Shown here one piece after another: positions 62,766 to 64,000 of a stretch of 64,000 nucleotides of DNA. The stretch is from Pseudomonadota bacterium (lineage in GTDB: Bacteria; Pseudomonadota; Alphaproteobacteria; Micavibrionales; CSBR16-224): contig CP053449.1 in assembly GCA_013285465.1 (NCBI GenBank), forward strand, positions 2,070,735 to 2,134,734, written 5' to 3'. The notes under the pieces were generated by a model, which searched no databases, was not told the origin of the DNA, and saw only the letters and a program-made list of their open reading frames with translations. How positions within the stretch are numbered: the first letter of the stretch is position 1; each line of letters opens with the position of its first letter. A program made the translations under genes and the position numbers.

Positions 62766-64000
62766 TAACAGCGGCCATATCACGCTGGACGGGCAGCGTC
62801 ACGGCTTCCTGCAAAAGGCGCATCTGCGCATGGCAATGGTGACCTGTGTGCTGATGCTGGGCTTCATCGCAATTGCCTGGCGGCTGACGCATTTAAGCCT
62901 GATCGGTGTTTATGCCCCCGGTACCGCAGCGGCCGGACAGATGCAAACGGCAGGCATCACGGCTTTGCGCGGCGGCATCACCGACCGTAACGGCGAACAT
63001 ATTGCCGCCACTTTGCGCATGCCCTCGCTTTACGCCGATCCGGCGCTGGTCGGCAATGCGGATATTCTGGCGCGTGACCTGTCCAAAATTCTGCCTGTAA
63101 CCGCAACGGACATAAAACATAACCTTGCGCGCGGCGGGCGTTTCGTCTGGCTGTACCGTAATCTGACCCCGAAACAACAGCAGCGGATCAATGATCTCGG
63201 TTATCCCGAGCTGGGCTTCCGCGACGAATACCGGCGCGTCTATCCGCAGGGCAATCTGCTCTCGCATCTTCTGGGCTATACCGACAGCGACGGCAACGGC
63301 ATTGCGGGACTGGAAAAACAATATAATGATTTGCTGAAAGAAGGCGATGTGCTGCGCACCACGCTGGATATCCGCGTTCAGAACATTCTAAAGCGCACAA
63401 TACAGCAATCCGTCACCCGTTTTCAGGCCATCGGCGGGGCAGGCATTATGATGGATATCAAAACCGGCGAGATTATCGCCATGGTCTCCCTGCCCGATTT
63501 CGACCCGCATAATCCCGCAGATGCGCCGGCGGAAAAACGCTTTAACCGCAATACAACCGGCGTGTTTGAAATGGGCTCGACCTTCAAGATATTCTCGATT
63601 GCCGCTGCCCTGCAAAACGGCAGCACCACAGCCGACGAAGTTTTTGACGCAACGGAGCCCCTGCGCATCGGCCGCCATGTCATTCGCGATTTCCATGCCG
63701 AAAAACGCCCGATGACGGTACGCGAGATTTTCCTGCATTCCTCAAATATCGGAACGGCGCTGATTGCGCAAAAAATGGGCTCGGAAAATCTGCAGAATTT
63801 CTTCCGCGATCTCGGTCTTTTCACCCGCGTGAATATTGATCTGCCCGAACGCGCCTTGCCGCTTGTACCCCGCCGCTGGGGCGAAGCCGCCACCGCCACC
63901 GCCTCTTACGGTCACGGTTTTGCCGTCACGCCGCTGCATCTTGCCGTCGGTGCCGCCGCCATTGTCAATAACGGGCTTTTACTGCCGCCGACGCTGACGC
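62746..64000 (+). CDS. ftsI: Peptidoglycan transpeptidase FtsI (PBP3), N-terminal part
   Basis: The frame runs from ATG 62746 to the window end without a stop (418 codons visible). A cytoplasmic N-terminus and TM (MVTCVLMLGFIAIAW) are followed by the PBP dimerisation region with RGGITDRNGEHIA and DLPDFDPHN-like LPDFDPHNP. Then comes the transpeptidase domain with the active-site Ser278 in GSTFKIF (SxxK) and the SxN motif in HSSNIGTALI. The KTG motif lies beyond the window. It cross-links septal peptidoglycan. The start overlaps the ftsL end. Confidence 0.95.
   Translation, partial: MHHILPDNSGHITLDGQRHGFLQKAHLRMAMVTCVLMLGFIAIAWRLTHLSLIGVYAPGTAAAGQMQTAGITALRGGITDRNGEHIAATLRMPSLYADPALVGNADILARDLSKILPVTATDIKHNLARGGRFVWLYRNLTPKQQQRINDLGYPELGFRDEYRRVYPQGNLLSHLLGYTDSDGNGIAGLEKQYNDLLKEGDVLRTTLDIRVQNILKRTIQQSVTRFQAIGGAGIMMDIKTGEIIAMVSLPDFDPHNPADAPAEKRFNRNTTGVFEMGSTFKIFSIAAALQNGSTTADEVFDATEPLRIGRHVIRDFHAEKRPMTVREIFLHSSNIGTALIAQKMGSENLQNFFRDLGLFTRVNIDLPERALPLVPRRWGEAATATASYGHGFAVTPLHLAVGAAAIVNNGLLLPPTLT

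Overview
This 64 kb window looks like chromosomal DNA of an alphaproteobacterium. The evidence is gene content and gene order: aroK-aroB-CorC divergent from xerD-accA, prmC next to a DUF4167 gene, zapA next to a DUF4164 gene with 6S RNA and 5-formyl-THF cyclo-ligase downstream, secG-pyrG, a one-cysteine DksA, an IalB-type periplasmic protein, and the fabA-fabB-fabI set. Base composition is moderate. Many genes are not in their usual larger clusters. I cannot name the genus. An environmental lineage of the Rhodospirillales/Micavibrio kind would fit, but that is inference.

Layout. 1-2.8 kb: NAD metabolism (nicotinamidase end, glutamine-dependent NAD synthetase). 2.8-9.2 kb: an IalB-like protein, a Pit-like permease, a hybrid histidine kinase with a receiver protein, and a lipoprotein. 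9.2-12 kb: envelope thiol redox pair (redoxin and DsbD/ScsB-type reductase). 12.2-19.8 kb: flavoprotein, smpB, dapA, lytic transglycosylase, RimJ-type acetyltransferase, CHASE2 adenylate cyclase. 20-22.7 kb: fabA-fabB-fabI for anaerobic-type unsaturated fatty acid synthesis. 22.7-27.3 kb: small unknown proteins, dapF, a lone flhB, and an AT-richer HEPN-like gene. 27.4-33.3 kb: CorC, aroB, aroK, a 50-residue membrane protein, xerD and accA. 33.3-37.7 kb: methyltransferase, DUF4167, prmC, MscS channel, GNAT, dksA. 37.8-45 kb: a three-gene BatA/DUF4159/DUF58 envelope cluster and xseA. 45-47.4 kb: short unknown proteins and two tandem paralogous membrane proteins. 47.4-53.6 kb: DUF192, an ion transporter with a CBS protein, a YmdB-type phosphoesterase, folate cyclo-ligase, 6S RNA, zapA, DUF4164 and a coiled-coil protein. 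53.9-58 kb: FlaG-like protein, lipoprotein, unknown, pyrG, secG. 58-64 kb: the head of the division and cell wall (dcw) cluster, mraZ-rsmH-(three accessory genes)-ftsL-ftsI, with ftsI running off the end.

The most unusual parts are: (i) three genes not normally found in the dcw cluster between rsmH and ftsL, two of them tandem paralogs of a family I do not recognise; (ii) a long mraZ leader with a MraZ-type operator at its far end and a terminator-like hairpin just before the mraZ ribosome binding site; (iii) three copies of a two-membrane-segment protein family (23.4, 46.0 and 46.7 kb), at least two with their own TTGACA promoters; (iv) a HEPN-like orphan with atypical composition; and (v) a palindromic repeat element fused to the end of zapA upstream of the 6S RNA gene.
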